DNA from: DASXBJ01 sp036491755
GTDB lineage: Bacteria; Chloroflexota; Dormibacteria; Dormibacterales; Dormibacteraceae
Reading direction: 5' to 3'
Assembly (NCBI GenBank): GCA_036491755.1
Contig: DASXBJ010000106.1
Location: 1 to 64,000, forward strand
Length of the DNA stretch: 64,000 nucleotides
The translations under genes were made by a program, and so were the position numbers. Below the pieces are notes generated by a model. It searched no databases and was not told the origin of the DNA. It worked only from the letters and a program-made list of their open reading frames with translations. This document shows, piece by piece, positions 7,433 to 16,243 of this stretch (its first letter is position 1; each line of letters opens with the position of its first letter).

Positions 7433-9340
7433 TTGGATAATCTCGAAAGCCGGATGACCCTTCCCAAGCTGTTGCGTGTTGAAGGCCGCTCCGTGCAGGG
7501 CGAAGCGCATCCGGCTCTGGCGGACCCGCACGGTGAAGGCTGGCAGGACTGGAAACCACCATCCGAAGGCTGGATTCCGGCCCATCAGTCGAGCCGATCC
7601 GAGACCGATGGAACGCTGTTGATAGTGGTGGAATCGACGAATCCGGACGCGTGCGTGCGTGCGACGTTCGAGCGGTCGCATGCAGAACGCTTCTGGGGCT
7701 TCGGCGAGCGGTCGAACAAGACGGAGCACTCGGGCTCGCTTGTCGAGCACTGGGTGGGCGAAGGCCCGTACCAGTTGGAGGAATATCCGCTCATCGAGGC
7801 CATCACTCCTCGGTGGGCAATCCGGCGGCGACGGGACGCCACATATTTCCCAATCCCCTGGCTGCTCTCGTCACGCGGTTACGGAGTGCTCACCGAGTCG
7901 AACGAGTGGAGCTGTCATGACCTGGCGGGCGAGGCGACGTGGTCAGTGATCGTCTGGGCCGGCCGTCTCGTGTTGCGACTGTTTGACACCGCCACCCCGG
8001 CCGGTGCCCTGGCCCGCTTCACGCACCTGACGGGCCGCCAGCCGATGCCGGCCGCGGCCTGGTTTCTCGGCCCATGGATCCACACTGGACAGGCGGACCT
8101 CGTACCGCTCGAGACCGAGCAAGCAATCCTCGAGTCGTTGCACGAGCACGGCGCGCCCGTGGCCGCTGTCGAGACCCATATGAGAAGGCTCCCCGGGGGC
8201 GCCCACATCGGTCGGCGTAACGCTGAGCGGGCCCGGACCGCTGAGTTTCACCGGCGGGGACTTCACTCGATGACCTACCTGAGCCCGACTGTGAGCCGCG
8301 ACTTCTCGAGCGTCTTCGACGCGGCGGCGAGCGCCGGCGCGTTCGAGAAACATCCGGACGGCACGCCGTGGACATTTGACGCATACATCGGCGGGCGAGA
8401 GCCGCCGGTGACAGTGCAAGCCCAGCTCGACTTCACCAGCGGGGCCGCGGTGGACATTTACCGCCGCCTGATCGATGAGGCGATCGCAGACGGACACGAC
8501 GGCTGGATGGAGGACTTTGGGGAATACTCGCCGCTGCTGGCCGAGCACAACCTGTACCCGCTGCGCTATCACCGCGCCGCATCGGACATCGCCACGACAC
8601 TCGGCCAGTCGCCGGCCAGGATGGTCCGGTCGGGCTGGACCGGCAGCGCCCGCTATTCTCCCCTGGTTTGGGGTGGCGATCCAACCACATGCTGGGGTTT
8701 CGACGGGCTCCGCTCGGCGGTGATCGAAGGCCTGACCATGGGTCTCTCGGGCGTCGCGTTCTGGGGATCGGACATCGGCGGCTTCTTCAGCCTCGGCGCA
8801 GAGCGCCTCACCCCCGAGCTGCTGATCCGCTGGATCCAGCTCGGCGCCCTGTCGCCGCTCATGCGGACGAAAGCCGGCGGAGTGGCGATCGGACCTGCGA
8901 CGCGCCCACAGATCTGGGATCCGGAGATCCTGCCGCACTGGCGCCGGTGGGCGGCATTTCACAATAGCCTGATCCCCTATCTGCTGGAGGCGGCGGGCGA
9001 ATACTCCCGCACCGGGATGCCGCTCATGCGCCACCACGTTCTCACCGATCCGGCCGACTTCGAGCTGGCCTCGCTCGACGACCAGTACCTGCTCGGCGCC
9101 GACATCCTCGTCGCGCCCGTGCTCGTCGAAGGCCAGCGCGAGCGCTCCATCCGCCTGCCCGCGGGACGGTGGATCGACCTGTGGCGCTCGGTCGATGTGG
9201 CAGCCGATGGCTCGATGTCGCTGCGCTCGGCGAATGTGCTCGAGGGCGGACGCGCGCACCTGCTGCCGGCGCCGCTGGAGGAGATTCCCCTGCTGATGCG
9301 CGAGGGAGCCCGGATTGCCGGCCTGGATTTCCTGTTTTGA
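7433..9340 (+). CDS. GH31 family glycoside hydrolase, sulfoquinovosidase-like
   Basis: A 635-residue retaining alpha-glycosidase of GH31. The nucleophile segment reads DGWMEDFGEYSPL, very close to the WMADFGEY motif of the sulfoquinovosidase YihQ, and the acid/base segment RSGWTGSARYSPLVWGGD matches the corresponding YihQ/GH31 block with Asp as general acid. WGFGERSNK near residue 88 is the usual N-terminal GH31 motif. No signal peptide is seen, so it acts in the cytoplasm. No sulfoglycolysis genes are nearby, so the substrate (sulfoquinovosides or another alpha-glycoside) is open. TTG at 7433 has AGAGG upstream; ATG at 7454 is an alternative. Confidence 0.88.
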   Translation: MDNLESRMTLPKLLRVEGRSVQGEAHPALADPHGEGWQDWKPPSEGWIPAHQSSRSETDGTLLIVVESTNPDACVRATFERSHAERFWGFGERSNKTEHSGSLVEHWVGEGPYQLEEYPLIEAITPRWAIRRRRDATYFPIPWLLSSRGYGVLTESNEWSCHDLAGEATWSVIVWAGRLVLRLFDTATPAGALARFTHLTGRQPMPAAAWFLGPWIHTGQADLVPLETEQAILESLHEHGAPVAAVETHMRRLPGGAHIGRRNAERARTAEFHRRGLHSMTYLSPTVSRDFSSVFDAAASAGAFEKHPDGTPWTFDAYIGGREPPVTVQAQLDFTSGAAVDIYRRLIDEAIADGHDGWMEDFGEYSPLLAEHNLYPLRYHRAASDIATTLGQSPARMVRSGWTGSARYSPLVWGGDPTTCWGFDGLRSAVIEGLTMGLSGVAFWGSDIGGFFSLGAERLTPELLIRWIQLGALSPLMRTKAGGVAIGPATRPQIWDPEILPHWRRWAAFHNSLIPYLLEAAGEYSRTGMPLMRHHVLTDPADFELASLDDQYLLGADILVAPVLVEGQRERSIRLPAGRWIDLWRSVDVAADGSMSLRSANVLEGGRAHLLPAPLEEIPLLMREGARIAGLDFLF

Positions 9341-9421
9341 GCTTTAACGCAACTCCCTACCAGCGCTAGCGCACTTATTTCTTGTAGTTAACCCACGATG
9401 CGTAAGCATTGAGGCGCAAGA

Positions 9422-10159
9422 GTGCAGCGACCTACAAGACCCAGCACCAGCGCCCGGGCTTCGATCGCTGTGGCCGACGTGCACATCCACACCAACCACA
9501 GCGACGGAGAGGATTCTCCTGCCGGCGTTGTCGACCACGCCGTGCGTCGGGGGCTCCAGCTCATCGCCATCACGGACCACGACCGAATCGCCGGCGCGCT
9601 CGCGGCTGCCGAGCATGCTCGCCGCCACCACGAAATCGAAGTCATCGTCGGCGAGGAGGTGTCCACTCGCGACGGTCATGTGATCGCCCTGTTCCTCACC
9701 CGATGCATCTCGCCCGGCATGAGCGCTGTGGCGACAGTCGCCGCGATTCACAGGCAGGGCGGCCTGGCGGTGGCCGCCCATCCGTACTGGCGAGCCGGGC
9801 GTAGCGCCAACGGTAAATTTCCTCACGGGGTCGGCGACATCATTGCCCGCGCCGATTTCGATGCGGTCGAGGTGATGAATGGCGGCTTCACGCCCAGCAT
9901 GGTCTACGCGAATGTGCTGGCGGGCTGGGCGAACCGCCACGTCAAGCTGGCGGAGGTCGGCGGCTCCGACGCGCACGTGAAGCAAGCCGTCGGCTGCGTT
10001 GTCACGGAGTTCGAGGGCTCGAGCGCCGCCGACTTCCGAAATGCGGTCGTCACGGGCAACACGCGCGCTCGGCTGCGACGGCCGAGCGCGGTCGCAATCG
10101 GCCGTTACGTCGCGTGGGGACTCACTCCACGCTCCACTCCGATGGCGGAGACCGCTTGA
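9422..10159 (+). CDS. PHP domain metal-dependent phosphoesterase
   Basis: A 245-residue protein of the polymerase and histidinol phosphatase superfamily. Metal ligands are clear: ADVHIHTNHSDG at residues 19-29, ITDHDR, GEEVST, AAHPYW and the C-terminal GGSDAH. Stand-alone PHP proteins of this type (YciV/TrpH-like) hydrolyse phosphate esters such as 3-prime,5-prime-bisphosphonucleotides or RNA 5-prime ends; which one applies here is unknown. GTG start. Its stop overlaps the start of the glycosyltransferase as TGATG, so the two are translationally coupled. Confidence 0.88.
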   Translation: MQRPTRPSTSARASIAVADVHIHTNHSDGEDSPAGVVDHAVRRGLQLIAITDHDRIAGALAAAEHARRHHEIEVIVGEEVSTRDGHVIALFLTRCISPGMSAVATVAAIHRQGGLAVAAHPYWRAGRSANGKFPHGVGDIIARADFDAVEVMNGGFTPSMVYANVLAGWANRHVKLAEVGGSDAHVKQAVGCVVTEFEGSSAADFRNAVVTGNTRARLRRPSAVAIGRYVAWGLTPRSTPMAETA

Positions 10160-11292
10160 TGCGCATTGCGATCTTCACCGAGACGTTCGTGCCGGCGGTG
10201 AACGGGATCGTGACCCGTCTCGGACACACGGTGAGCCGGCTGACCGCACGTGGAGACCAGGTGATGCTGGTGGTTCCGGACGGCGGCGTTCGCGAATTTC
10301 GCCAGGCGCAGGTCGTGAGCGTGCCGGTCATCCCGCTGCCGATGTATCCCGATGTCGGCATCGCGCTGCCGCATCCAGACGTCTGGCGAAAGGTCGAGGC
10401 TTTCTCGCCGGACGTCATCCACGCAGTGAATCCTGTGGTGCTGGGCGCGAGCGGAATTCAGATCGCACGTTCCAACGGCATCCCACTGGTCGCGTCGTAT
10501 CACACTCATCTGCCGCGATACCTCGGTCACTACGCGATGGGTTTCCTGGAGTCGATCGCGTGGGACTGGCTCCGCACGCTGCACAACCAGGCCGCAATCA
10601 ACCTTTGCACTTCCAGCCCGATCGCCGACGAGCTGATGGCCAAGGGATTCGAGCGGGTGCGCGTCGCCTGGCGCGGCGGCGTCGATTTGAACCTGTTCAA
10701 TCCAAGCCGGATGTCGCGCGAGATGCGCATGCGACTGGGTGGCGATACAGACGACGCGATCCTTTTGTACGTGGGACGCCTGAGCGCCGAAAAGGGGCTC
10801 GAGCGACTCCGAGCGTGCCTGGAGGCAAATCCCGGTGTGCGGCTCGCGATGGTAGGCGATGGACCCCACCGACCGGCGCTCGAGCGTCACTTCGCGGGGA
10901 CCAGGGTTCGGTTCCTGGGCCGCCTGCAGGGCGAATCGCTGGCCGCCGCCTACGCCTCCGCGGATGTCTTCGTTTTCCCCTCCGAGACCGACACCTTCGG
11001 ACTGGTCCTGCTCGAAGCGCTGGCGTCGGGGTGCCCGGTCGTAGCTGCGCGCGCGGGCGGTGTCTCCGACATCGTGCGCGACGGCCAGGACGGAATCCTG
11101 TTCGACCCCTCGGACATCCATGCGCTGCCCGAGGCAGCGGCTAGATTGGCGCGGCCCTCCGCCCAACGCCAGCTGATGCGCTGGTCAGGGCGTATGCGCG
11201 CCGAGGGCTGGAGCTGGGATTCTGCGGTTGACGATCTCCGAGCGAACTATCGGGAAGCGATCCTGAAACGCCACGGTAAACTCGCGGCGTAG
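10159..11292 (+). CDS. glycosyltransferase family 4 (alpha-mannosyltransferase-like)
   Basis: A 377-residue GT-B enzyme. The N-terminal domain starts MRIAIFTETFVPAVNGI with the Gly-containing acceptor loop, and the C-terminal nucleotide-sugar domain has LYVGRLSAEKGLE, VGDGPHR and the EX7E motif within PSETDTFGLVLLEALASG. It resembles MgtA/PimB-type mannosyltransferases that glycosylate lipid or diacylglycerol acceptors at the membrane face. It overlaps the upstream PHP gene (TGATG) and the downstream hydrolase (one base), which makes an operon of three. The acceptor is not predictable. Confidence 0.9.
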   Translation: MRIAIFTETFVPAVNGIVTRLGHTVSRLTARGDQVMLVVPDGGVREFRQAQVVSVPVIPLPMYPDVGIALPHPDVWRKVEAFSPDVIHAVNPVVLGASGIQIARSNGIPLVASYHTHLPRYLGHYAMGFLESIAWDWLRTLHNQAAINLCTSSPIADELMAKGFERVRVAWRGGVDLNLFNPSRMSREMRMRLGGDTDDAILLYVGRLSAEKGLERLRACLEANPGVRLAMVGDGPHRPALERHFAGTRVRFLGRLQGESLAAAYASADVFVFPSETDTFGLVLLEALASGCPVVAARAGGVSDIVRDGQDGILFDPSDIHALPEAAARLARPSAQRQLMRWSGRMRAEGWSWDSAVDDLRANYREAILKRHGKLAA

Positions 11293-12176
11293 TGCCGCAG
11301 GCGCCTGCCAATGGCATCACGATCGAATACGAGCGGATGGGGAAGCGGACCGATCCGCCTGTCCTGCTCATCATGGGCCTCGGCGCGCAGCTCATCAGCT
11401 GGGACGACGCGTTCTGCAAGCGGCTCGCCGGGGCTGGTTTTCAGGTGGTGCGTTACGACAACCGCGACTCCGGGCTTTCGACGCACCTGGATGAGCTGGG
11501 CGCACCCGACCTCCTCGCAGCGCTCGCCCGCACAGAGGCGCCCCCATATGACCTCGAAGCGCTGGCGGATGATGCCGCCGCGTTGCTGCGATTCCTGAAC
11601 CTGCCGGCGACCCATATCGTCGGTATCTCGATGGGCGGCATGGTCGCGCAGCTCGTCGCGATCCGGCATCCGCGTCGGGTCCTGAGCCTGACGACGATGA
11701 TGTCGGACACAGGCGGTGAGAGCAGGGAGCTGGCGGAACCCGAGGTCTTTGCCGAGCTGCTCGCGGCGCCGCTGGCAGACGAGCTGGAGGGCGCGATCGA
11801 GCAGTCGGTTCGTTTGCATCGGCTCCTCAGCGGCGGCGGCGAGTTTGACGAGGCAGCGGCGAGGCGGCGAGCCGGGCGGCAGATCAGGCGCTGTTACTAC
11901 CCCATGGGAGTGCTGAGGCAGGCTGCCGCGGTGCTGGCTGCACGTGATCGGACCGCTCAGCTCGCCGCGCTCAGGGTGCCCACCCTTGTGATTCACGGCA
12001 CCCGAGATCCGTTGGTCCCGTTCGAAAACGGAGTGAGGGTGCATCGGGCCATACCACGCTCGAAAATGCTCACCCTGGATGGAGTGGGACACGACCTGCC
12101 TGAGGCGGCCGCCGAGCGTGCGCTTGACGCGCTGGTCGGGCACCTGACCGGCGCCGGTGGCCGCCGAAAACAGTGA
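11292..12176 (+). CDS. alpha/beta hydrolase
   Basis: A 294-residue alpha/beta-hydrolase-fold enzyme. The oxyanion segment is LLIMGLGAQLISW, the nucleophile elbow is VGISMGGMVA (Ser), the acid is the Asp in IHGTRDPLVP and the catalytic His is in DGVGHDLPEA. The YDNRDSGLS stretch is common in esterases and in the AclR/Rdm-type methylesterase subgroup. The GTG start overlaps the last base of the glycosyltransferase stop codon, so it is probably co-translated. Cytoplasmic; substrate unknown. Confidence 0.9.
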   Translation: MPQAPANGITIEYERMGKRTDPPVLLIMGLGAQLISWDDAFCKRLAGAGFQVVRYDNRDSGLSTHLDELGAPDLLAALARTEAPPYDLEALADDAAALLRFLNLPATHIVGISMGGMVAQLVAIRHPRRVLSLTTMMSDTGGESRELAEPEVFAELLAAPLADELEGAIEQSVRLHRLLSGGGEFDEAAARRRAGRQIRRCYYPMGVLRQAAAVLAARDRTAQLAALRVPTLVIHGTRDPLVPFENGVRVHRAIPRSKMLTLDGVGHDLPEAAAERALDALVGHLTGAGGRRKQ

Positions 12177-12298
12177 CCCCAGGGGCTCGGTCACTCTTGA
12201 AAAAGCGTTCCCTTGCGGGATGCTCCTCCAATCGTTTCCGGGTCCCCGGGGCCAAAACGAACACTAGCGGCCGCCCGAGCGGCGCGCAATGACGAAAA

Positions 12299-13051
12299 TC
12301 AGTTCGGAAGCTGGCGGCGGTTTGTAGCCTGCGGCTGCGTGGCTCCCCGCATTCGGAGACCCATTGAGGCGGTGCTCACCTCGGCCGCGAAATCATCCAG
12401 CGCGTGCGGATCGACGACCCGGACCTGCCGGCGGCTGGTGGTGATCCATCCCTTGTCTCGGAGGTCCGCCACCGCCCTGGCGACCACCTCGCGCACAGAG
12501 CCGATGCTGTCGGCGAGCTCCTGCTGGGAGGCGGCCATGACCAGGCGGCCTGATTCGAGCTGACCATTGCAGGCGCGGTCGAGTAGATCGAAGGCCAACC
12601 GTTGAACCACGGAACCGAAGGCATGAACCGCAACAGTCCGCACCGTGTGCGCGTAGCGCGCGGCCAGGTCGCCGGCGATCGCATCGCAAACCGCGATGTC
12701 CGTGGCAACCTGCTGCCGCATGTGGTCGATGTCCAGGCGCTCGACCACCGAGTCCGCGATCATCTGCACCGACCCTTCGAAGCCGGCATTCATCACCAGC
12801 ACTCCGCCCATGAGCTCACCGGCGTGCACGTAGCGGACGGTCGTCTGTCGCCCGTCCGCTGCCGTCAGGAAACCTCGCGCCATTCCTGAGGACAGAATGT
12901 CGACACGGTCCGGGTCACCGGGCCTGTAGGCGACGCTGCCCGCCGCGTATCGGATGACCGATGACCCGATCAAAAGCAATTCGAGCTTGCCTTGCGGAAG
13001 CCGGTCGGAGAAAGGCATGCACTCGGGGCGGCCAACGCCTGGCGCTGCCAT
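12299..13051 (-). CDS. Crp/Fnr family transcriptional regulator
   Basis: A cyclic-nucleotide-binding-fold regulator of about 250 residues. The N-terminal part has the jelly-roll pattern (AAGSVAYRPGD, VRYVHAGELMGG) but no recognisable cAMP-phosphate-binding Arg-Ser, so the ligand may differ. The C-terminal winged helix contains MAASQQELADSIGSVREVVARAV, the DNA recognition region of Crp/Fnr proteins. The ATG at 13051 is chosen because TATCGT lies 6 nt upstream (leaderless pattern); the frame is open to an ATG at 13093. It is convergent with the hydrolase and divergent from a response regulator. Targets unknown. Confidence 0.85.
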   Translation of the reverse strand: MAAPGVGRPECMPFSDRLPQGKLELLLIGSSVIRYAAGSVAYRPGDPDRVDILSSGMARGFLTAADGRQTTVRYVHAGELMGGVLVMNAGFEGSVQMIADSVVERLDIDHMRQQVATDIAVCDAIAGDLAARYAHTVRTVAVHAFGSVVQRLAFDLLDRACNGQLESGRLVMAASQQELADSIGSVREVVARAVADLRDKGWITTSRRQVRVVDPHALDDFAAEVSTASMGLRMRGATQPQATNRRQLPN

Positions 13052-13138
13052 GGCTGGACGATAGCACGGAGCCGTTTTTTCAACCGCGCACATCCGCCGC
13101 GTCAGGTCGGCAGAGGTGTCTGGATCGTGATGTAAGTC

Positions 13139-13933
13139 ATGGTCGACGGCAGGTGGCGAAGGCTACCGTCGTATGGAAATGAGATCGAAGCGCCAATCCC
13201 CGTTGCGGGGCAGGTGATCGCCGCGAGCGTGAATCGGGACGAAGCCGGGACAGGCGAATCCATTGCGCGCCGGGTGCACGTGTTGATCGTGCAGGACCAC
13301 CACTTGCTGGCCTCAGCCATCGCGAGGGTGCTTGAGACACATCAAGGCCTGGCGGTCTCAGGCACCTCCGCCACGGGCAAGGCCGCCGTCGCGGATACGA
13401 TCAAGAACCGGCCCGATGTGGTCCTCATGGACTTCCATCTGCCCGACATGACCGGACCGGCGGCGGCCCGCCTGATCCAGACCGAGCACGCTGACGCGGC
13501 CATCGTTTTTCACAGCGCGGACGAGTCCGAGAACGCGCTCCTCGACGCCATCGACGCCGGCGCCATGGCCTACCTCACCAAGAACGCGACCGCGGACCAG
13601 ATCATCGAGGCAGTCCTGCGCGCGGCGAGGGGCGAGGTCCTGATCCCGGTGGAGCTGTTCGCTCGCGCGATCGCCCGCCAGCGCTCGGCGCTGGTGCGTC
13701 AGCGGGAGCGCGAGCAGCTGCTGGCCGAGTTCACGCCCCGGGAGCTCGACATCCTGCACCTGCTCGCCGAGGGCTTGGACACCGGCGCGATGGCGGACAG
13801 GTTGAGCATCGCCCCCCACACCGTCGAGTGGCACGTCCGCCACGTCATCGAAAAGCTGCAGGTCCATTCCAAGCTGCAGGCCGTCATCGTGGCCGCTCGC
13901 GCCGGCCTCATCGAGGTGTCTGGTCTGCCGTAG
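13139..13933 (+). CDS. NarL/FixJ family response regulator
   Basis: A two-domain regulator. The receiver domain starts at VHVLIVQDHHLLA with the phosphoacceptor Asp in VVLMDFHLPD and the conserved Lys in YLTKNA. A linker leads to a LuxR-type helix-turn-helix (FTPRELDILHLLAEGLDTGAMADRL...HTVEWHVRHVIEKL). The first 44 residues before the receiver look non-coding, so the true start may be one of the GTG codons between 13216 and 13280; the listed start is the longest frame. No partner histidine kinase is adjacent. Confidence 0.85.
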   Translation: MVDGRWRRLPSYGNEIEAPIPVAGQVIAASVNRDEAGTGESIARRVHVLIVQDHHLLASAIARVLETHQGLAVSGTSATGKAAVADTIKNRPDVVLMDFHLPDMTGPAAARLIQTEHADAAIVFHSADESENALLDAIDAGAMAYLTKNATADQIIEAVLRAARGEVLIPVELFARAIARQRSALVRQREREQLLAEFTPRELDILHLLAEGLDTGAMADRLSIAPHTVEWHVRHVIEKLQVHSKLQAVIVAARAGLIEVSGLP

Positions 13934-13993
13934 CGGAGTCGTTCGCGAGCCCAGGTCGCTCGCCGTGAGCTGTACGAGACGATCGTCGCTCGA

Positions 13994-14500
13994 TTACTTT
14001 GTCGTGATCGCCGCGCAAGCCGGCGTCAGGACCCACCACAGGCCGCCAAAGCCGTTGACGCCCTGCCCGGTCGTGTCACCGGGCTGCTTGTCCTGGATGA
14101 AGTAGTACAGGGGGTGGCCGCCGCACGTCACCTCGGTCTTTCCGTCGGTGCGCGCCGTCGTCCCTAGAAGCGAGGCCTGCACGCCAGTCCCCGCCTGGGG
14201 GGATGCGGTTGTGAACAGCGGCGGCCACACGGTCGCGCATGACGTGTAGCAAGTTGACTGCGTGCCGGAATCGGCGACGAACAGGTAAAGCGTCATTCCC
14301 TTGCTGTCGACCAGGATCTGCCCGTACTTGGCGTTGGTCGCCACCGCGACCACCGTCCCCGCAGCCGCAGCGCTTGCAGAGGCCACCGGGCTGGGAGAGG
14401 CCGCCGCGCCTGCGGAGCCCGTGGACGACGAGGTGCCACATGCCGCCGCGACGAGCGCAAGAGCACACAGCGCGCCGTTGAGAATCGATTTGGATTGCAT
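13994..14500 (-). CDS. lipoprotein with secreted-repeat (COG4315) domains
   Basis: A 168-residue exported lipoprotein. ATG at 14500 has AGGAGC about 8 nt upstream and opens a signal peptide with the lipobox LVAAAC. A Ser/Ala/Pro-rich linker follows, then paired domains of the Secreted_repeat family (PF03640): ILVDSKGMTLYLFVAD with CYTSCATVWPP, then VTCGGHPLYYFIQDKQPGDTTGQG ending GGLWWVLTP. The two conserved cysteines in CYTSC are present. The family is found in electron-transfer or redox-linked lipoproteins, but its function is not established. It is divergent from the MFS exporter. Confidence 0.88.
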   Translation of the reverse strand: MQSKSILNGALCALALVAAACGTSSSTGSAGAAASPSPVASASAAAAGTVVAVATNAKYGQILVDSKGMTLYLFVADSGTQSTCYTSCATVWPPLFTTASPQAGTGVQASLLGTTARTDGKTEVTCGGHPLYYFIQDKQPGDTTGQGVNGFGGLWWVLTPACAAITTK

Positions 14501-14650
14501 CTGCGGAGCTCCTGTTGAGATTTCGAGAACAGAATCCATTACTGGTCAGGGTTACTGACGGAGCACCAGACGACGTTGGGCGCAAGAGCCAACTCTTGAG
14601 CGTCGCCCGTGTGGGCCGGCGATCATTGTTGCTATTGCTAGATATTTGGA

Positions 14651-14684
14651 GTAACTGGATGTTACAGTAACTACAAAACTGTAG
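14651..14684 (+). promoter_or_regulatory. inverted GTTAC/GTAAC repeats, candidate TetR operator
   Basis: GTAAC (14651-14655), GTTAC (14661-14665) and GTAAC (14667-14671) form a 5-bp-arm inverted repeat with a 5-nt gap and a tight palindrome GTTACAGTAAC. CTACA (14671-14675) and TGTAG (14680-14684) add a third inverted repeat. The cluster lies immediately upstream of the MFS exporter whose operon encodes a TetR repressor, so it is the natural operator candidate. Confidence 0.5.
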
Positions 14685-14695
14685 GAGATGTGAAA

Positions 14696-16243
14696 ATGAT
14701 CTCAAGCGGAGCGCGGAGATGGCTGGCGGCGGCCGCCCTCACGCTGGGCGTCCTGGCGGTCGGGCTGGACGTGACGGTGTTGAGCGTCGCGCTGCCCACC
14801 CTGGCGGCGAGCCTCCGCGCCACAGAGTCGGATCTCCAGTGGTTCTCGTCCGGCTATGCGCTGACCCTTGCGGCCGGGATGCTTCCAGCCGGTGTTCTGG
14901 GCGACCGATTCGGCCGGAAGCGCGTGATGCTCGGGGCGCTTGTCCTCTTTGGCGCCGGCTCGGTCGTCTGCGCGTTTTCGCCCAGCCCCGCCGTGTTCAT
15001 AGCCGCCAGGGTCGTGCTCGGGGCGGCGGGCGCCGCGATGGTCGTGATGGTGCTCTCGATCTTCACCGTTCTGTTCTCCGAGGAGGAGCGACCGAGGGTG
15101 GTCGGAATCTGGGCTGCGGCCAACTTCCTGGCGCTGCCGATCGGGCCGCTCCTCGGCGGCTGGCTGCTGACGAACTATTGGTGGGGCTGGGTCTTCCTGA
15201 TGAACCTGCCGGTGGCTGCCCTCGGCCTCATCGCGGTCATCGCTCTCGTCCCGGAGTCGCGCGCGCAGGAGCGCCCGGCGCTCGATCCGATCGGAATGGT
15301 CGCGGCGAGCGGCGGCCTGGCGGCGGTGACCTATGGATTGATCGGGCTGGGCCGCCTCGGGTGGACCGATCCGGGTTCGCTGGTGATACTCGCTGCCGGG
15401 GTCCTGGTCCTGTGCGGGTTCTTCGCCTGGGAGCGCCGCCTCACGTCGCGTCCAGGCGGCCGGCCGCTGATCGAGCTGGCGCTCTTCAAGTCCCGCGGAT
15501 TCACGTGGGGCGTGATCCTGGCCGCGCTCGGGGGTATGTCCCTGTTCGGCATCATCTTCACGATGCCGCAGTACTCCCAGGGAGTGCTGGGTCTCGACCC
15601 GCAAGGTGCGGGCCTCCGGCTGCTGCCCGTGATCCTGGGGCTGGTCGTGGGAGCGGTGCCCGCCGACCGGATCGCGGCGGCGATTGGGCCCAAGCTCACG
15701 GTGGCGGCAGGCTTTGCGATCACCACCGGCGGGCTGGTCGTGGGCGCGACGACCGCCATCGGCACGAGTGACTGGTTCAGCGCAACCTGGATGGCAGTCG
15801 TCGGGTTCGGGATGGGGATCGCTTTCGCGACAGCCGCCTCCGCCGCCCTGAAAACGGTGCCGAGCGAGCGGAGCGGGGTCGCGTCCGCGCTGGTGCAGGC
15901 GATGCAGAAGGTGGGCGCGCCTCTCGGCTCAGCGATCCTCGGCAGCGTGCTGGCATCCGAATATCGGTCGCAGCTGAACCTCGGGGGACTTCCGGCCGGC
16001 GTTGCGGAGCCGATCCGCCAAAGCGTTTTCGCCGGCGTCGCGGTGGCTGAGAAGCTGCATTCCCCCGCGCTGCTGTCGTCAGTGCGTCACGCTTTCGTTC
16101 ACGGCATGGATGCAGCCTTTCTGGTTTCGGCGGGAATGGCGATCCTTGGCATCGTGCTCGCCCTCGCTTTCATGCCGGGCCGCACGGCGACAACGCATGA
16201 GGCTGCAACGTTGCCGGTCACCGAGGCGAAGTCCGTTGCTTGA
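14696..16243 (+). CDS. MFS multidrug exporter, DHA2 (14-TM) type
   Basis: About 515 residues with the 14-helix layout of drug:H+ antiporter-2 transporters (QacA/EmrB type). Helix 1 carries LDVTVLSVALPTLA (motif D1), loop 2-3 has GDRFGRKRVM (motif A), and helix 5 has the GPLLGGWL antiporter motif C region. It should expel hydrophobic compounds across the inner membrane. The ATG at 14696 is 8 nt from GGAG; the GTG at 14690 is an alternative. The downstream TetR gene overlaps its end by 8 nt, so the pair probably forms an autoregulated export unit. Confidence 0.9.
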   Translation: MISSGARRWLAAAALTLGVLAVGLDVTVLSVALPTLAASLRATESDLQWFSSGYALTLAAGMLPAGVLGDRFGRKRVMLGALVLFGAGSVVCAFSPSPAVFIAARVVLGAAGAAMVVMVLSIFTVLFSEEERPRVVGIWAAANFLALPIGPLLGGWLLTNYWWGWVFLMNLPVAALGLIAVIALVPESRAQERPALDPIGMVAASGGLAAVTYGLIGLGRLGWTDPGSLVILAAGVLVLCGFFAWERRLTSRPGGRPLIELALFKSRGFTWGVILAALGGMSLFGIIFTMPQYSQGVLGLDPQGAGLRLLPVILGLVVGAVPADRIAAAIGPKLTVAAGFAITTGGLVVGATTAIGTSDWFSATWMAVVGFGMGIAFATAASAALKTVPSERSGVASALVQAMQKVGAPLGSAILGSVLASEYRSQLNLGGLPAGVAEPIRQSVFAGVAVAEKLHSPALLSSVRHAFVHGMDAAFLVSAGMAILGIVLALAFMPGRTATTHEAATLPVTEAKSVA

